Of a stretch of 17,229 bases of DNA, positions 1 to 5,994 are shown in pieces. Below the pieces are notes generated by a model that was not told the DNA's origin, did no database searches, and saw only the letters and a program-made list of their open reading frames with translations. This DNA comes from an uncultured bacterium. GTDB lineage: Bacteria > Patescibacteriota > Patescibacteriia > CAIQCM01. Location: NCBI GenBank assembly GCA_903870305.1, contig CAIQCM010000141.1, positions 1 to 17,229 on the forward strand. Direction: 5' to 3'. Position numbers and translations under genes: made by a program. Each line of letters begins with the position of its first letter. The first letter of the stretch is position 1.

Positions 1-2699
1 GCAAGACCCAAGTGGGTTTCCAAAATTTGTCCGAGGTTCATGCGGGAGACAACGCCCAGCGGGGAAAGAATGACGTCGGCCGGCGTGCCGTCGCCCAAGA
101 AAGGCATGTCCTGAACCGGCACGATGCGCGAAACAACGCCCTTATTGCCGTGGCGGCCGGCGACCTTGTCGCCAACTTGAATTTTGCGCAGGTCGGCAAC
201 GGCGACTTGGATCGACTGGATGACGCCCGGCGGCAATTTGTCGCCGGCGTCGCGCGAAAACACTTTAATGTCCACGACCTTGCCGTGCGTACCCTGCTCC
301 AAGTAGAGCGAGGAGTCGCGGACGTCGCGGGCTTTTTCGCCGAAGATGGCGCGCAAGAGTTTTTCTTCCGCGGAAAGTTCGGTCTCGCCTTTGGGCGTGA
401 TCTTGCCGACGAGGATGTCGCCGCTTGTGACCTCGGCGCCGATGCGGATCACCCCGGTCTCGTCCAAGTTCTTCAACTTTTCTTCGGAGACGTTCGGAAT
501 GTCGGAAGTCACCTGTTCCGGCCCGAGTTTGGTGTCGCGCACCTCAACGGTCCAGTTCTCGATGTGGATGGAGGTAAAGCGGTCGTCTTGCACCATGCGT
601 TCGCTCAAAATAACCGCGTCTTCGTAGTTGTAGCCGTCCCACGAAAGGAAGGCGACTAAAACATTTTGACCGAGCGCGAGCTCGCCCTTGTCCACCGAGC
701 CGCCGTCGGCAAGCGCATCGCCGCGCTTCACGCGCATGCCGCGCGTCGCGGTCGGGCGCTGGTTAAGACAGGTCGAAGAGTTGGTGCGCTGGAATTTGTT
801 GACGTCATAAGTGCGCATGCCGCCGTCGTCTTCTTTTACGACCACATGTTTGCCGTCGACCGAAACAACTTCGCCGTCGGCGAGCGCGACTATGACCTGG
901 CCCGAATCCTTGGCGGCGCGCGCCTCGACGCCGGTGCCGATGATCGGCGCATCCGGCTTGATGCAAGGCACGGCTTGGCGCTGCATGTTCGTGCCCATGA
1001 GCGCGCGGTTGCCGTCGTCATGTTCCAAGAAAGGAATGAGCGAGGTGGCGATCGAAATAATTTGTTTCGATGAAACATCCATGTACTCGACCTCGGAAAT
1101 ATCGGCAACGCCGGCCTCGCCAAAGCGGCGGACGGCGATCTTTTCGGTCAGGAAATGCCCGTCTTTGTCGGTAGGCGTGGTGGCCGGGGTGGTGATGGCT
1201 TTTTCTTCGGCAAAGGCGTTCAGGTAAACCGTTTCCATGCTCACCCACGGCCGCCCGCTCTTGTCCTTTATAACTTTGCGGTACGGGGTCTCGATAAAGC
1301 CGTATTCATTGACGCGCGCAAACGACGACAAGTGGCCGACCAGTCCGATGTTGGGGCCTTCGGGAGTGGCAATGGGGCAGATGCGGCCGTAGTGGGTCGG
1401 GTGCACATCGCGCACGTCAAAGCCGGCGCGCTCGCGGGAAAGTCCGCCAGGGCCCATGGCCGAAAGCCGCCGCTTGTGTTCGAGCTCGGCCAGCGGATTG
1501 GTCTGATCCATGAATTGCGACAGCTGAGAGCTCATGAAGAACTCGCGAATGGCGCCGATAACCGGGCGGGCGTTCACGAGTTTGCCGGGGGTCAGCACGC
1601 TCATGTCCATCGTGCTCATGCGATCCTTTACAATGCGCTCCATGCGCGCGAGCCCGACGCGGAAGCGGTTCTGCACCAGTTCGCCCACGGCGCGGACGCG
1701 GCGGTTCCCAAGGTGGTCAACGTCGTCGGCCTCTTCCTGGGTGATGTTCAAGCGGATGATCTCGGAAATAATGGTGATGAGATCGGCTTTGGTTAAGACG
1801 CGCTTGGACGGATCGTCCAGGTCCTTGTCCGGGTAATTCTGAAGCGCAAAACGCTGAACGAATTTGTAGCGTCCCACCTTGCCGAGGTCGTAGCGCGAAG
1901 TGTTCCAGAACATTGAAGAGACGAGCGAGCGCGCATTGTCGACGGTGGCGAGGTCGCCCGGGCGAATGCGCTTGTAGACCTCGATCATGCCGTCATCCTC
2001 CGAGGTTGAAGGATCCTTTTCCAAAGTGGCGTCGATGTATTTGATCGACGGGTGTGTATCGACTTTCTCAAAAAGTTTTTTTATTTCTTCGTTCGTGCCA
2101 ATGCCGAAGGCGCGCAGGAGCGCGGTGACCGGCGCTTTGCGCTTACGGTCGATCTTCACCCAAATGACGTTCGATTGATCGGTCTCCATTTCCAACCACG
2201 CGCCACGGTTAGGAATAATTTTCGCGCCGTAATAGTGGCGGCCGCGGAAAAGTTCTTGCGTGAAGAAAACGCCCGAAGAGCGGACGAGCTGGGAAACCAC
2301 GACGCGCTCGATGCCGTTAATGACAAAGGTGCCGCGGTCGGTCATGATCGGCACGTCGCCCAAGTAAATTTCTTGTTCCTTTTCATCAGCCGTGCGCTTG
2401 TTGACGAGCCGAGCTTTAACGCGAAGCGGCGCCTCAAAGTTGATGTTCTTCGCGATCGAGGTCTTTTCATCGAACTTGGGCTCGTCCAAGTAATAATCAT
2501 TAAAAGTGAGCTCAAGGTCGCGGCCGATGAAGTCGGTGATGGGGTTGATCTCGTCAAAGAGTTCGCGCACTCCTTGTTCGAGGAACCAATGATACGAGTC
2601 CTTTTGGATCTCGATCAGGTCCGGAAGCGGCATGGCTTCGGTCGTAAGACCGAAATTGCGGCGCTCCGCTTCTTTAACCGGTTGGCGTTTGAAGATCAT
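1..2699 (-). CDS. rpoB: DNA-directed RNA polymerase subunit beta, 3' part cut by window edge
   Basis: Beta subunit of RNA polymerase, which forms much of the active-centre cleft. The minus strand is open from an ATG at 2699 to the left edge, about 899 codons. The protein begins MIFKRQPVKEAERRNFGL and the visible part ends in a stretch like GQILETHLGLA, which in E. coli RpoB lies near the last quarter, so roughly 200-250 C-terminal residues are missing. The rifampicin region is intact: SSQLSQFMDQ at residues 390-399, HKRR at 408-411 and the LSAMGPGG stretch from 412; the equivalents of E. coli D516, H526 and S531 are D398, H408 and S413. PEGPNIGL follows at 446-453. No clear SD lies before the ATG; the start is chosen because the N-terminus fits the family. 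rplL is not next to it on the upstream side within this window. Confidence 0.97.
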   Translation of the reverse strand, partial: MIFKRQPVKEAERRNFGLTTEAMPLPDLIEIQKDSYHWFLEQGVRELFDEINPITDFIGRDLELTFNDYYLDEPKFDEKTSIAKNINFEAPLRVKARLVNKRTADEKEQEIYLGDVPIMTDRGTFVINGIERVVVSQLVRSSGVFFTQELFRGRHYYGAKIIPNRGAWLEMETDQSNVIWVKIDRKRKAPVTALLRAFGIGTNEEIKKLFEKVDTHPSIKYIDATLEKDPSTSEDDGMIEVYKRIRPGDLATVDNARSLVSSMFWNTSRYDLGKVGRYKFVQRFALQNYPDKDLDDPSKRVLTKADLITIISEIIRLNITQEEADDVDHLGNRRVRAVGELVQNRFRVGLARMERIVKDRMSTMDMSVLTPGKLVNARPVIGAIREFFMSSQLSQFMDQTNPLAELEHKRRLSAMGPGGLSRERAGFDVRDVHPTHYGRICPIATPEGPNIGLVGHLSSFARVNEYGFIETPYRKVIKDKSGRPWVSMETVYLNAFAEEKAITTPATTPTDKDGHFLTEKIAVRRFGEAGVADISEVEYMDVSSKQIISIATSLIPFLEHDDGNRALMGTNMQRQAVPCIKPDAPIIGTGVEARAAKDSGQVIVALADGEVVSVDGKHVVVKEDDGGMRTYDVNKFQRTNSSTCLNQRPTATRGMRVKRGDALADGGSVDKGELALGQNVLVAFLSWDGYNYEDAVILSERMVQDDRFTSIHIENWTVEVRDTKLGPEQVTSDIPNVSEEKLKNLDETGVIRIGAEVTSGDILVGKITPKGETELSAEEKLLRAIFGEKARDVRDSSLYLEQGTHGKVVDIKVFSRDAGDKLPPGVIQSIQVAVADLRKIQVGDKVAGRHGNKGVVSRIVPVQDMPFLGDGTPADVILSPLGVVSRMNLGQILETHLGL

Positions 2700-2704
2700 G
2701 TGTG

Positions 2705-2751
2705 GTCTCGGTAAAAATGAATAAGGTTTTATCGTGGACGTTTACCGAGAC
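2705..2751 (-). promoter_or_regulatory. Hairpin in the rpoB leader
   Basis: A perfect 11-bp inverted repeat (GTCTCGGTAAA at 2705-2715, its complement at 2741-2751) with a 25-nt A/T-rich loop ends only five bases before the rpoB start codon. In the mRNA it would form a stem next to the initiation site, so it may control translation or be an RNase III-type processing site. The stem is seen directly; the role is inferred. A T-tract needed for a terminator is absent. Confidence 0.5.
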
Positions 2752-2797
2752 ATTTCAGCCGAAAGCTTGCGTCCGCGTTTTTTATTTTAAGTTGCTT

Positions 2798-2936
2798 GAC
2801 CGCCTGCGGGCGGTCGGCTCGATGCTAATATGCTAATCCCTACGAATCTGACCAATCCGATACGAATTCGTAACGTTATTCGTTATATTCGTAGGGATTC
2901 GTATATTGGCATCGAGACAAGTGCCGCACTCGGCAC
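2798..2936 (+). repeat. Palindromic element copy A (period-9 family) with flanking hairpins
   Basis: The core, 2818-2916, opens with CTCGATGC and closes with GCATCGAG. Its arms are near-complete complements of about 48 nt, interrupted by a few mismatches and G-T pairs. A GC-rich hairpin precedes it (GACCGCC at 2798-2804 with GGCGGTC at 2809-2815) and another follows (GTGCCG at 2921-2926 with CGGCAC at 2931-2936). The arms are built of units ending in CGAAT spaced about nine bases apart. First of five copies in this orientation before ftsK; it separates rpoB from the accessory array. Confidence 0.85.
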
Positions 2937-3163
2937 AAAACGAAAAAAACCGTCCCCTCCCCAGGGATGCGGCTTACAGTAGGTTCTCCACTTTATTGGT
3001 ATGAAGCATGTTTCGGATCGCGTGCCTTGGTGCCTTCGCCGAAGGCGAGGTGCATTAAAGCGAGCGAGAGCGCGAAAATCCACCCGGGTTTAGCCGTGGG
3101 TGGCTATGTGTTCATTCTGTTTTGGAGCATATCAAGCGGCGGAAGAATTGTCAACACCGCCGC
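2937..3163. other. Non-coding stretch with two small hairpins
   Basis: No convincing gene. Short hairpins are visible at 3032-3046 (GCCTTC / GAAGGC) and 3080-3103 (CCACCC / GGGTGG). The second has a CCGTGGGTGG-type arm reminiscent of the stem at ends of IS200/IS605 elements, but no transposase or TnpB remnant can be read, so I do not call a mobile element. Any promoter for rpoB should lie on the minus strand here or in copy A; I see no strong one. Confidence 0.4.
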
Positions 3164-3260
3164 GTTAGGGATTAGGGGTTAGGGGTTAGGGGTTAGAAAA
3201 AACCGCTTAATTTAAACACTTTTCGTCACTAATCCCTAATCTCTAATCCCTAACCCCTAG
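3164..3260. repeat. Inverted repeat of TTAGGGG-type heptamers
   Basis: The left arm, 3164-3196, is four tandem heptamers (one TTAGGGA and three TTAGGGG) followed by TTAG. The right arm, 3229-3260, is the complementary C-rich series (CTAATCC, CTAATCT, CTAATCC, CTAACCC). The two arms can pair over about 32 bases with a 32-nt A/T-rich loop. The G-rich strand holds four G-runs of three or four with 3-nt spacers, which could form a G-quadruplex. It lies just upstream of the promoter at 3266. Confidence 0.8.
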
Positions 3261-3265
3261 CAACA

Positions 3266-3294
3266 TTGACTTTTTATCCACAACGTGCTATAGT
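3266..3294 (+). promoter_or_regulatory. Sigma70-type promoter with extended -10 for RNA copy 1
   Basis: The -35 is TTGACT at 3266-3271, the spacer 17 bases, and the -10 TATAGT at 3289-3294 with the extended TGC just before it (TGCTATAGT). Start of transcription is expected near 3301. The same TGCTATAGT and spacing precede the second RNA copy at 4422, which supports it. Confidence 0.8.
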
Positions 3295-3300
3295 AGTACG

Positions 3301-3432
3301 TTCTTGAATTCTCTGGGGAGAGAGTTAACTGACAAAAGCCCGCGCATTCTTTAGAGGAGAAACGCGCGGTCAATATATGAGGGAGAGTCATAAAGGCAAC
3401 CCGCCAAAGGCGGGTGTGCCTCTTCGTTTTTT
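3301..3432 (+). ncRNA. Structured small RNA, copy 1, ending in an intrinsic terminator
   Basis: About 130 nt follow a strong promoter and end in a hairpin plus T-run, with no ORF inside. Visible helices: AATTCTCT (3307-3314) with AGAGAGTT (3319-3326) around a GGGG loop; CCGCGC (3340-3345) with GCGCGG (3364-3369), enclosing a small TTCT/AGAA stem; and the terminator, AGGCA + ACCCGCC (3394-3405) with GGCGGGT + TGCCT (3409-3421), then TTTTTT at 3427-3432. Between helices are purine-rich pieces (GGGGAGAG, AGAGGAG, GAGGGAG) that resemble SD sequences. A second copy lies at 4422-4550 with different but still paired terminator stem bases. I do not recognise a known RNA family. It could instead be a leader that attenuates the gene at 3673, but the run of T makes a free RNA more likely. 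Confidence 0.75.
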
Positions 3433-3470
3433 GTCTGCTCCCCTTTCCAATAAAGTTCACTGACTCTTTC

Positions 3471-3559
3471 GTCACCCCCGAGCGCACATCGGGGGTCCAA
3501 TCAACATTGGGCGGTCTAACGACCAAGCGAGATTGGATTCCCTTCTTCAAGGGAATGAC
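3471..3559. repeat. Dispersed GTCA...TGAC repeat with dRS3-like core
   Basis: An 89-bp unit with ends GTCA and TGAC. Its right end contains ATTCCC, eight bases, GGGAAT (3537-3556), the exact form of the dRS3 repeat known from Neisseria and of similar GGGAATGAC repeats seen in many bacteria. The left end has a CCCCCGA...ATCGGGGG hairpin (3475-3496). It fills much of the gap between the small RNA and the gene at 3673. A related unit lies at 6831-6931. Confidence 0.65.
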
Positions 3560-3672
3560 AAAAAAGGAGGCCGCGCACTTCATTGGGAAGAAAAAGAAAG
3601 TTCATCACAACAACCGGCCACAAACGGCCAACGCTCGCCCGGCGAAATGGGTAAAAGAATGCGAGGACGGAA

Positions 3673-4158
3673 ATGCGTAAATATATTCCTCTTGTATTTC
3701 ATGGACTGTTAGGAGCATTGATCGGAACCGTTATTGCTCTAACGGTCCTCTCTCGAACCGGTCGTCTTTCGCCCGCCACGAATCACACGTCGGTCGACGT
3801 AACGCTATCAGCCGCGACAAGTATCGACAAAAAGACGGAGGGCGCAGAACCATGTGCCGAGAAGCACGATTTAGTGTTTTGCGAAAGCCAGGCGGTTGCC
3901 TTTCTCTCATATTACAAGGGCTATCCGGTGGAAGACGTTCTTCCGTATTTTGCACGACTTCCATCGTCCGAGCGCACATCGCTCCGCTGCGCCAAAGATG
4001 TTTGCTGCCTGGGCATAGACAAACGAGCCGACGGCACAATCATCAACAAGGCAGCCGACAAGAAACTATACGACGAAGCAAGCAAAGGAACCGACACCAT
4101 TTTCTACATTATTACACCGATCGGCTATTCCTTTTACCAGCATCTCGGAAAGAAGTAG
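3673..4158 (+). CDS. Small membrane-anchored Cys-rich protein, unknown function
   Basis: 161 residues; I recognise no family. Residues about 4-26 (YIPLVFHGLLGALIGTVIAL...) form one hydrophobic segment after a short basic start, fitting a signal anchor with the rest outside the cell. A Ser/Thr-rich linker follows to about 55. The remainder has five cysteines (61, 70, 106, 111, 112), including a CC pair, that could form disulfides; the end is aromatic (YSFYQHLGKK). The start is supported by GAGGA at 3664-3668, five bases before the ATG at 3673. It is the only gene between palindromes A and B and lies 240 bases downstream of small RNA copy 1, with which it may share a promoter by read-through. 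Confidence 0.75.
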   Translation: MRKYIPLVFHGLLGALIGTVIALTVLSRTGRLSPATNHTSVDVTLSAATSIDKKTEGAEPCAEKHDLVFCESQAVAFLSYYKGYPVEDVLPYFARLPSSERTSLRCAKDVCCLGIDKRADGTIINKAADKKLYDEASKGTDTIFYIITPIGYSFYQHLGKK

Positions 4159-4262
4159 CCGGCAGTTCACTCATCTCGACCCGAGCGCGGACATGGACAC
4201 CAACCCGCGCTTCTCAACAGAGTCCGTAAAGAAAATAACTTTGCGGGCTGTGCGAGAATACG
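4159..4262. other. Gap after the Cys-rich gene with a hairpin
   Basis: A GC stem, GAGCGCGG with CCGCGCTT (about 4188-4213), lies 30 bases past the stop codon. No T-run follows, so it is not a classical terminator. Nothing else is recognised up to palindrome B. Confidence 0.4.
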
Positions 4263-4333
4263 ACCCGCCTTTTGGGCGGGTGGCTCGATGCAAATATACG
4301 AATTGGACGAATATCGCGAATGACGATGCGAAT
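4263..4333 (+). repeat. Palindromic element copy B, left half only
   Basis: The GC hairpin (ACCCGCC 4263-4269 with GGCGGGT 4275-4281) is followed by CTCGATGC at 4284 and the period-9 left arm up to about 4333. The right arm and closing GCATCGAG are missing; the sequence changes to an unrelated A/T-rich stretch carrying another inverted repeat (AAAAATG 4339-4345, CATTTTT 4357-4363). This is a truncated copy, directly before the second RNA promoter. Confidence 0.75.
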
Positions 4334-4386
4334 CTATTAAAAATGGCTAAAAACAACATTTTTGGCTTAAATACGCGCTTTGGGGC

Positions 4387-4415
4387 TTGACAAAAGCGCG
4401 GATAAGTGCTATAGT
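4387..4415 (+). promoter_or_regulatory. Sigma70-type promoter for RNA copy 2, -35 inside a palindrome
   Basis: TTGACA (4387-4392), a 17-base spacer, and TATAGT (4410-4415) with extended TGC. A perfect 8-bp inverted repeat (CGCGCTTT at 4374-4381, AAAGCGCG at 4393-4400) encloses the -35 box, a layout that fits a repressor site. Copy 1's promoter lacks this inverted repeat. Confidence 0.82.
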
Positions 4416-4421
4416 GGTTTG

Positions 4422-4550
4422 TTATTGAATTCTCTGAGGAGAGAGTTAACTGACAAAAGCCCGTGCCTTCTTTAGAGGAGAAACGCGCGGTCAATCCAAG
4501 AGGGAGAGTCATAAAGGCAGTTGCTTATGGGCAGCGTGCCTCTTTAATTT
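4422..4550 (+). ncRNA. Structured small RNA, copy 2
   Basis: Long blocks are identical to copy 1 at 3301 (for example the stretches around GAGAGTTAACTGAC, TTCTTTAGAGGAGAAA and GGGAGAGTCATAAAGGCA). Differences keep the pairing: the loop of the first stem is GAGG instead of GGGG, CCGTGC replaces CCGCGC opposite GCGCGG (a G-U pair), and the terminator inner stem is GTTGC/GCAGC (4520-4524 with 4531-4535) instead of ACCCGCC/GGCGGGT. The T-run is weak (CTTTAATTT), so some transcripts may continue through palindrome C into the RNA at 4718. No ORF is present. Confidence 0.75.
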
Positions 4551-4553
4551 GCT

Positions 4554-4571
4554 ATCAGCGTTAGCGCTGAT
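4554..4571 (+). other. Small hairpin between RNA copy 2 and palindrome C
   Basis: ATCAGCG (4554-4560) pairs with CGCTGAT (4565-4571) around a TTAG loop. It follows directly on the weak terminator of RNA copy 2 and abuts the GC hairpin of palindrome C. Confidence 0.45.
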
Positions 4572-4573
4572 TG

Positions 4574-4691
4574 GCTGGCCTGATGGCCAGCGGCTCGATG
4601 CCAATATACGAATTGGACGAATATAACGAATGACGATGCGAATTCGTATCGGATTGGTCATATTCGTAAGGATTCGCATATTAGCATCGAG
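4574..4691 (+). repeat. Palindromic element copy C
   Basis: GC hairpin GCTGGCC (4574-4580) with GGCCAGC (4585-4591), loop TGAT; core 4594-4691 with the outer CTCGATGC/GCATCGAG pair. The left arm shows CGAAT every nine bases (TACGAAT, GACGAAT, AACGAAT). It is followed by ACAA, as in copies A and D, but only a short CCC/GGG hairpin. It separates small RNA copy 2 from the multi-helix RNA. Confidence 0.85.
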
Positions 4692-4717
4692 ACAAAAGCC
4701 CGAAGGGATTAGCCATT

Positions 4718-4867
4718 CGTTTGGAGGAGGAGGGCGTCTGCAGTACCCAGGAGGGAACACTGCACCGTTGGTATGAAGGTAGGGAGAACCGGTTTCGACT
4801 GGTTCGGCCCAACTGGAAATACCGCTTTACGATCTCGCTTGCGAGATCATCACTACTCCTCCAAACG
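4718..4867 (+). ncRNA. Multi-helix structured RNA of about 150 nt, unknown family
   Basis: A perfect 12-bp closing stem (CGTTTGGAGGAG at 4718-4729, CTCCTCCAAACG at 4856-4867) encloses several helices: TGCAGT (4739-4744) with ACTGCA (4759-4764); GGTAT (4770-4774) with ATACC (4819-4823), which holds GAACCGGT (4786-4793) with ACTGGTTC (4798-4805) capped by a TTCG tetraloop; and GATCTCGC (4831-4838) with GCGAGATC (4841-4848). No ORF, no T-run and no promoter of its own is visible; it may be cut out of a transcript started at 4387. It does not match the tmRNA, RNase P or SRP RNA signatures I know. The strand is assumed to be plus from the neighbouring promoters. Confidence 0.6.
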
Positions 4868-4891
4868 AGAAGCTAATCATCGTAGAACACG

Positions 4892-5032
4892 GCCGGCCTG
4901 AGGGCCGGCGGCTCGATGCTAATATACTAATTGATACGAATATAACGAATAACGTTACGAATTCGTATCGGATTAGTCATATTCGTATCAATTAGTATAT
5001 TAGCATCGAGACAAAGGATCCGAACGGATCCT
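4892..5032 (+). repeat. Palindromic element copy D
   Basis: Leading hairpin GCCGGCC (4892-4898) with GGCCGGC (4903-4909), core 4912-5010, then ACAA and a trailing hairpin AGGATCCG (5015-5022) with CGGATCCT (5025-5032). Both core arms are nearly perfect complements. It marks the left border of the four-gene cluster. Confidence 0.85.
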
Positions 5033-5203
5033 GGGGGTAGGAGGGCCAATTTGAGCATATTTTCTGCTCGCCCCGGTCAATCACCACCCCCGAGATCTGT
5101 TCGAATCGTCACTCTGCTGTAAGCCAATGGCAGAACCCGGACACTCGAACGGAAAACGACCATTTGATCCCGTACTTACGGAAAATGGTCGGCGCGCGCC
5201 AAG
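5033..5203. other. Gene-free leader region of the four-gene cluster
   Basis: No gene and no clear -35/-10 pair found. Hairpins: GAGCA/TGCTC at about 5052-5068, and CGACCATTT (5157-5165) with AAATGGTCG (5183-5191). Transcription of the cluster probably starts here or upstream, but I cannot point to a promoter. Confidence 0.4.
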
Positions 5204-5293
5204 GTGGCGGCGAGGACGATGGAACGACTTCCATCCCTCGCCGCCACTGCTACCGATCCAAGAGATTTTTCCATGAAAAATCGTTTGGATCGG
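5204..5293 (+). promoter_or_regulatory. Twin-hairpin leader module, copy 1
   Basis: Two stems five bases apart. Stem 1 (5204-5247) pairs a GTGGCGGCGAGG...GATGG arm with CCATC...CGCCGCCAC. Stem 2 (5253-5293) pairs CCGATCCAAGAGATTTTTC with a GAAAAATC...TTGGATCGG arm. The 90-bp module recurs at 5814-5903 without insertion or deletion. It lies about 100 bases before the start of the 133-residue gene. Confidence 0.75.
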
Positions 5294-5394
5294 TTGAAAT
5301 GGACAGGTGGGTTAGGGGGCGCTTGTCCATCAAGCGCAATTCATTCCCCTACCGCCCAGCCGGAAGCTGATTGTTCTTTGATAGGAGGATGCGA

Positions 5395-5796
5395 ATGGTG
5401 AAAGTTCTGGAAAAATATGTCCTGGTGATAACCGGGGCAAGGGCCGATGAGCGTACGCTCAACGAACTGCTCGGACAGTTGAATATCAACGGCTTTGATG
5501 CCATGGCAGTGACCGATGCGGGGCCCCACTTGAGCAACAAGCACAAGGACGCGGTCGTCGGCATTGTCCTCATGGACTCACCGAAGGTCTCGACTCGCGC
5601 TCTGCGCCTCAACAACCGCCTGGTGCCGATCGTGGTGTTCGGGTCATACCGATCCAATCCTCCGGGCGATGTCTGCTGCACGAGCAATTCGAGGATCGCC
5701 GCCAGCTACCTCAGGAGCGAGTGTCTGCTTCGAGAGGTGCTCACGCATCACGTCGATCATCTCTTTGAGGAAAAGGCAGCCACGAGCGCGGCATAG
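5395..5796 (+). CDS. 133-residue protein, unknown function, probable alpha/beta fold
   Basis: No family recognised. The start is ATG 5395, set by AGGAGG at 5383-5388 with six bases between; ATG 5389 overlaps the end of the SD too closely. The N-terminus KVLEKYVLVITGARADERTL, the middle VVGIVLMDSPKV and LVPIVVFGSYRSNP read like beta strands followed by loops, as in receiver or Rossmann-like folds, but I see no conserved acidic pocket or nucleotide motif. No signal peptide or membrane segment. Two cysteines adjoin (CCTS near residue 99). First gene of the cluster, sitting between two copies of the twin-hairpin leader; its stop is 17 bases before the second copy. Confidence 0.72.
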   Translation: MVKVLEKYVLVITGARADERTLNELLGQLNINGFDAMAVTDAGPHLSNKHKDAVVGIVLMDSPKVSTRALRLNNRLVPIVVFGSYRSNPPGDVCCTSNSRIAASYLRSECLLREVLTHHVDHLFEEKAATSAA

Positions 5797-5813
5797 CGCG
5801 ACAACGCACACGG

Positions 5814-5903
5814 GTGGCGGCGGGAATGATGGAACGTTTTCCATCTCTCGCCGCCACCACTATCGATCTAAGAGATTTTTTTATGAAAGATCCTTTGGAT
5901 CGG
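5814..5903 (+). promoter_or_regulatory. Twin-hairpin leader module, copy 2
   Basis: Stem 1 spans 5814-5857 and stem 2 spans 5863-5903, at a constant offset of 610 bases from copy 1. Most changes between copies keep the stems: at position 12 of stem 1 a G-C pair becomes A-T, position 10 changes A-T to G-T, and in stem 2 two C-G pairs become T-G. This points to selection for RNA structure. A further stem, TTCCGCT with AGCGGAA (about 5935-5963), lies before the next gene's SD. Confidence 0.75.
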
Positions 5904-5994
5904 TTCACACGAGCCGAAGGATCATTGAAGTAGGTTCCGCTGAAGCAAAATGCCGAAGCGGAAAGTTCCATCACAACCGACTTGGAGGCCAATC

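Noticed and set aside
1368..1370. Ala444 in RpoB (PIATPEG instead of PIETPEG)
   Set aside because: It corresponds to E. coli E562, not the rifampicin contact E565, which is kept; probably ordinary lineage variation.
12..2714. Long plus-strand open frames across the first 2.7 kb
   Set aside because: They lie opposite rpoB, whose minus-strand translation matches the family throughout; they are composition shadows.
3032..3103. Possible IS200/IS605 end
   Set aside because: Only a short hairpin resembles such ends; no TnpA or TnpB sequence or target site can be seen.
3414..3680. 88-codon plus-strand frame
   Set aside because: It runs from the small RNA terminator through the GTCA...TGAC repeat and has no SD.
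4171..4760. Minus-strand frames between 4171 and 4760
   Set aside because: They cover the small RNA copy and palindromes and their peptides are translations of repeats.
4718..4867. tmRNA, RNase P RNA or SRP RNA
   Set aside because: No tRNA-like ends with a CCA-type acceptor and tag ORF, no GAGGAAAGTCC or ACAGAA block, and no SRP GGAAGCAGCC-type loop.
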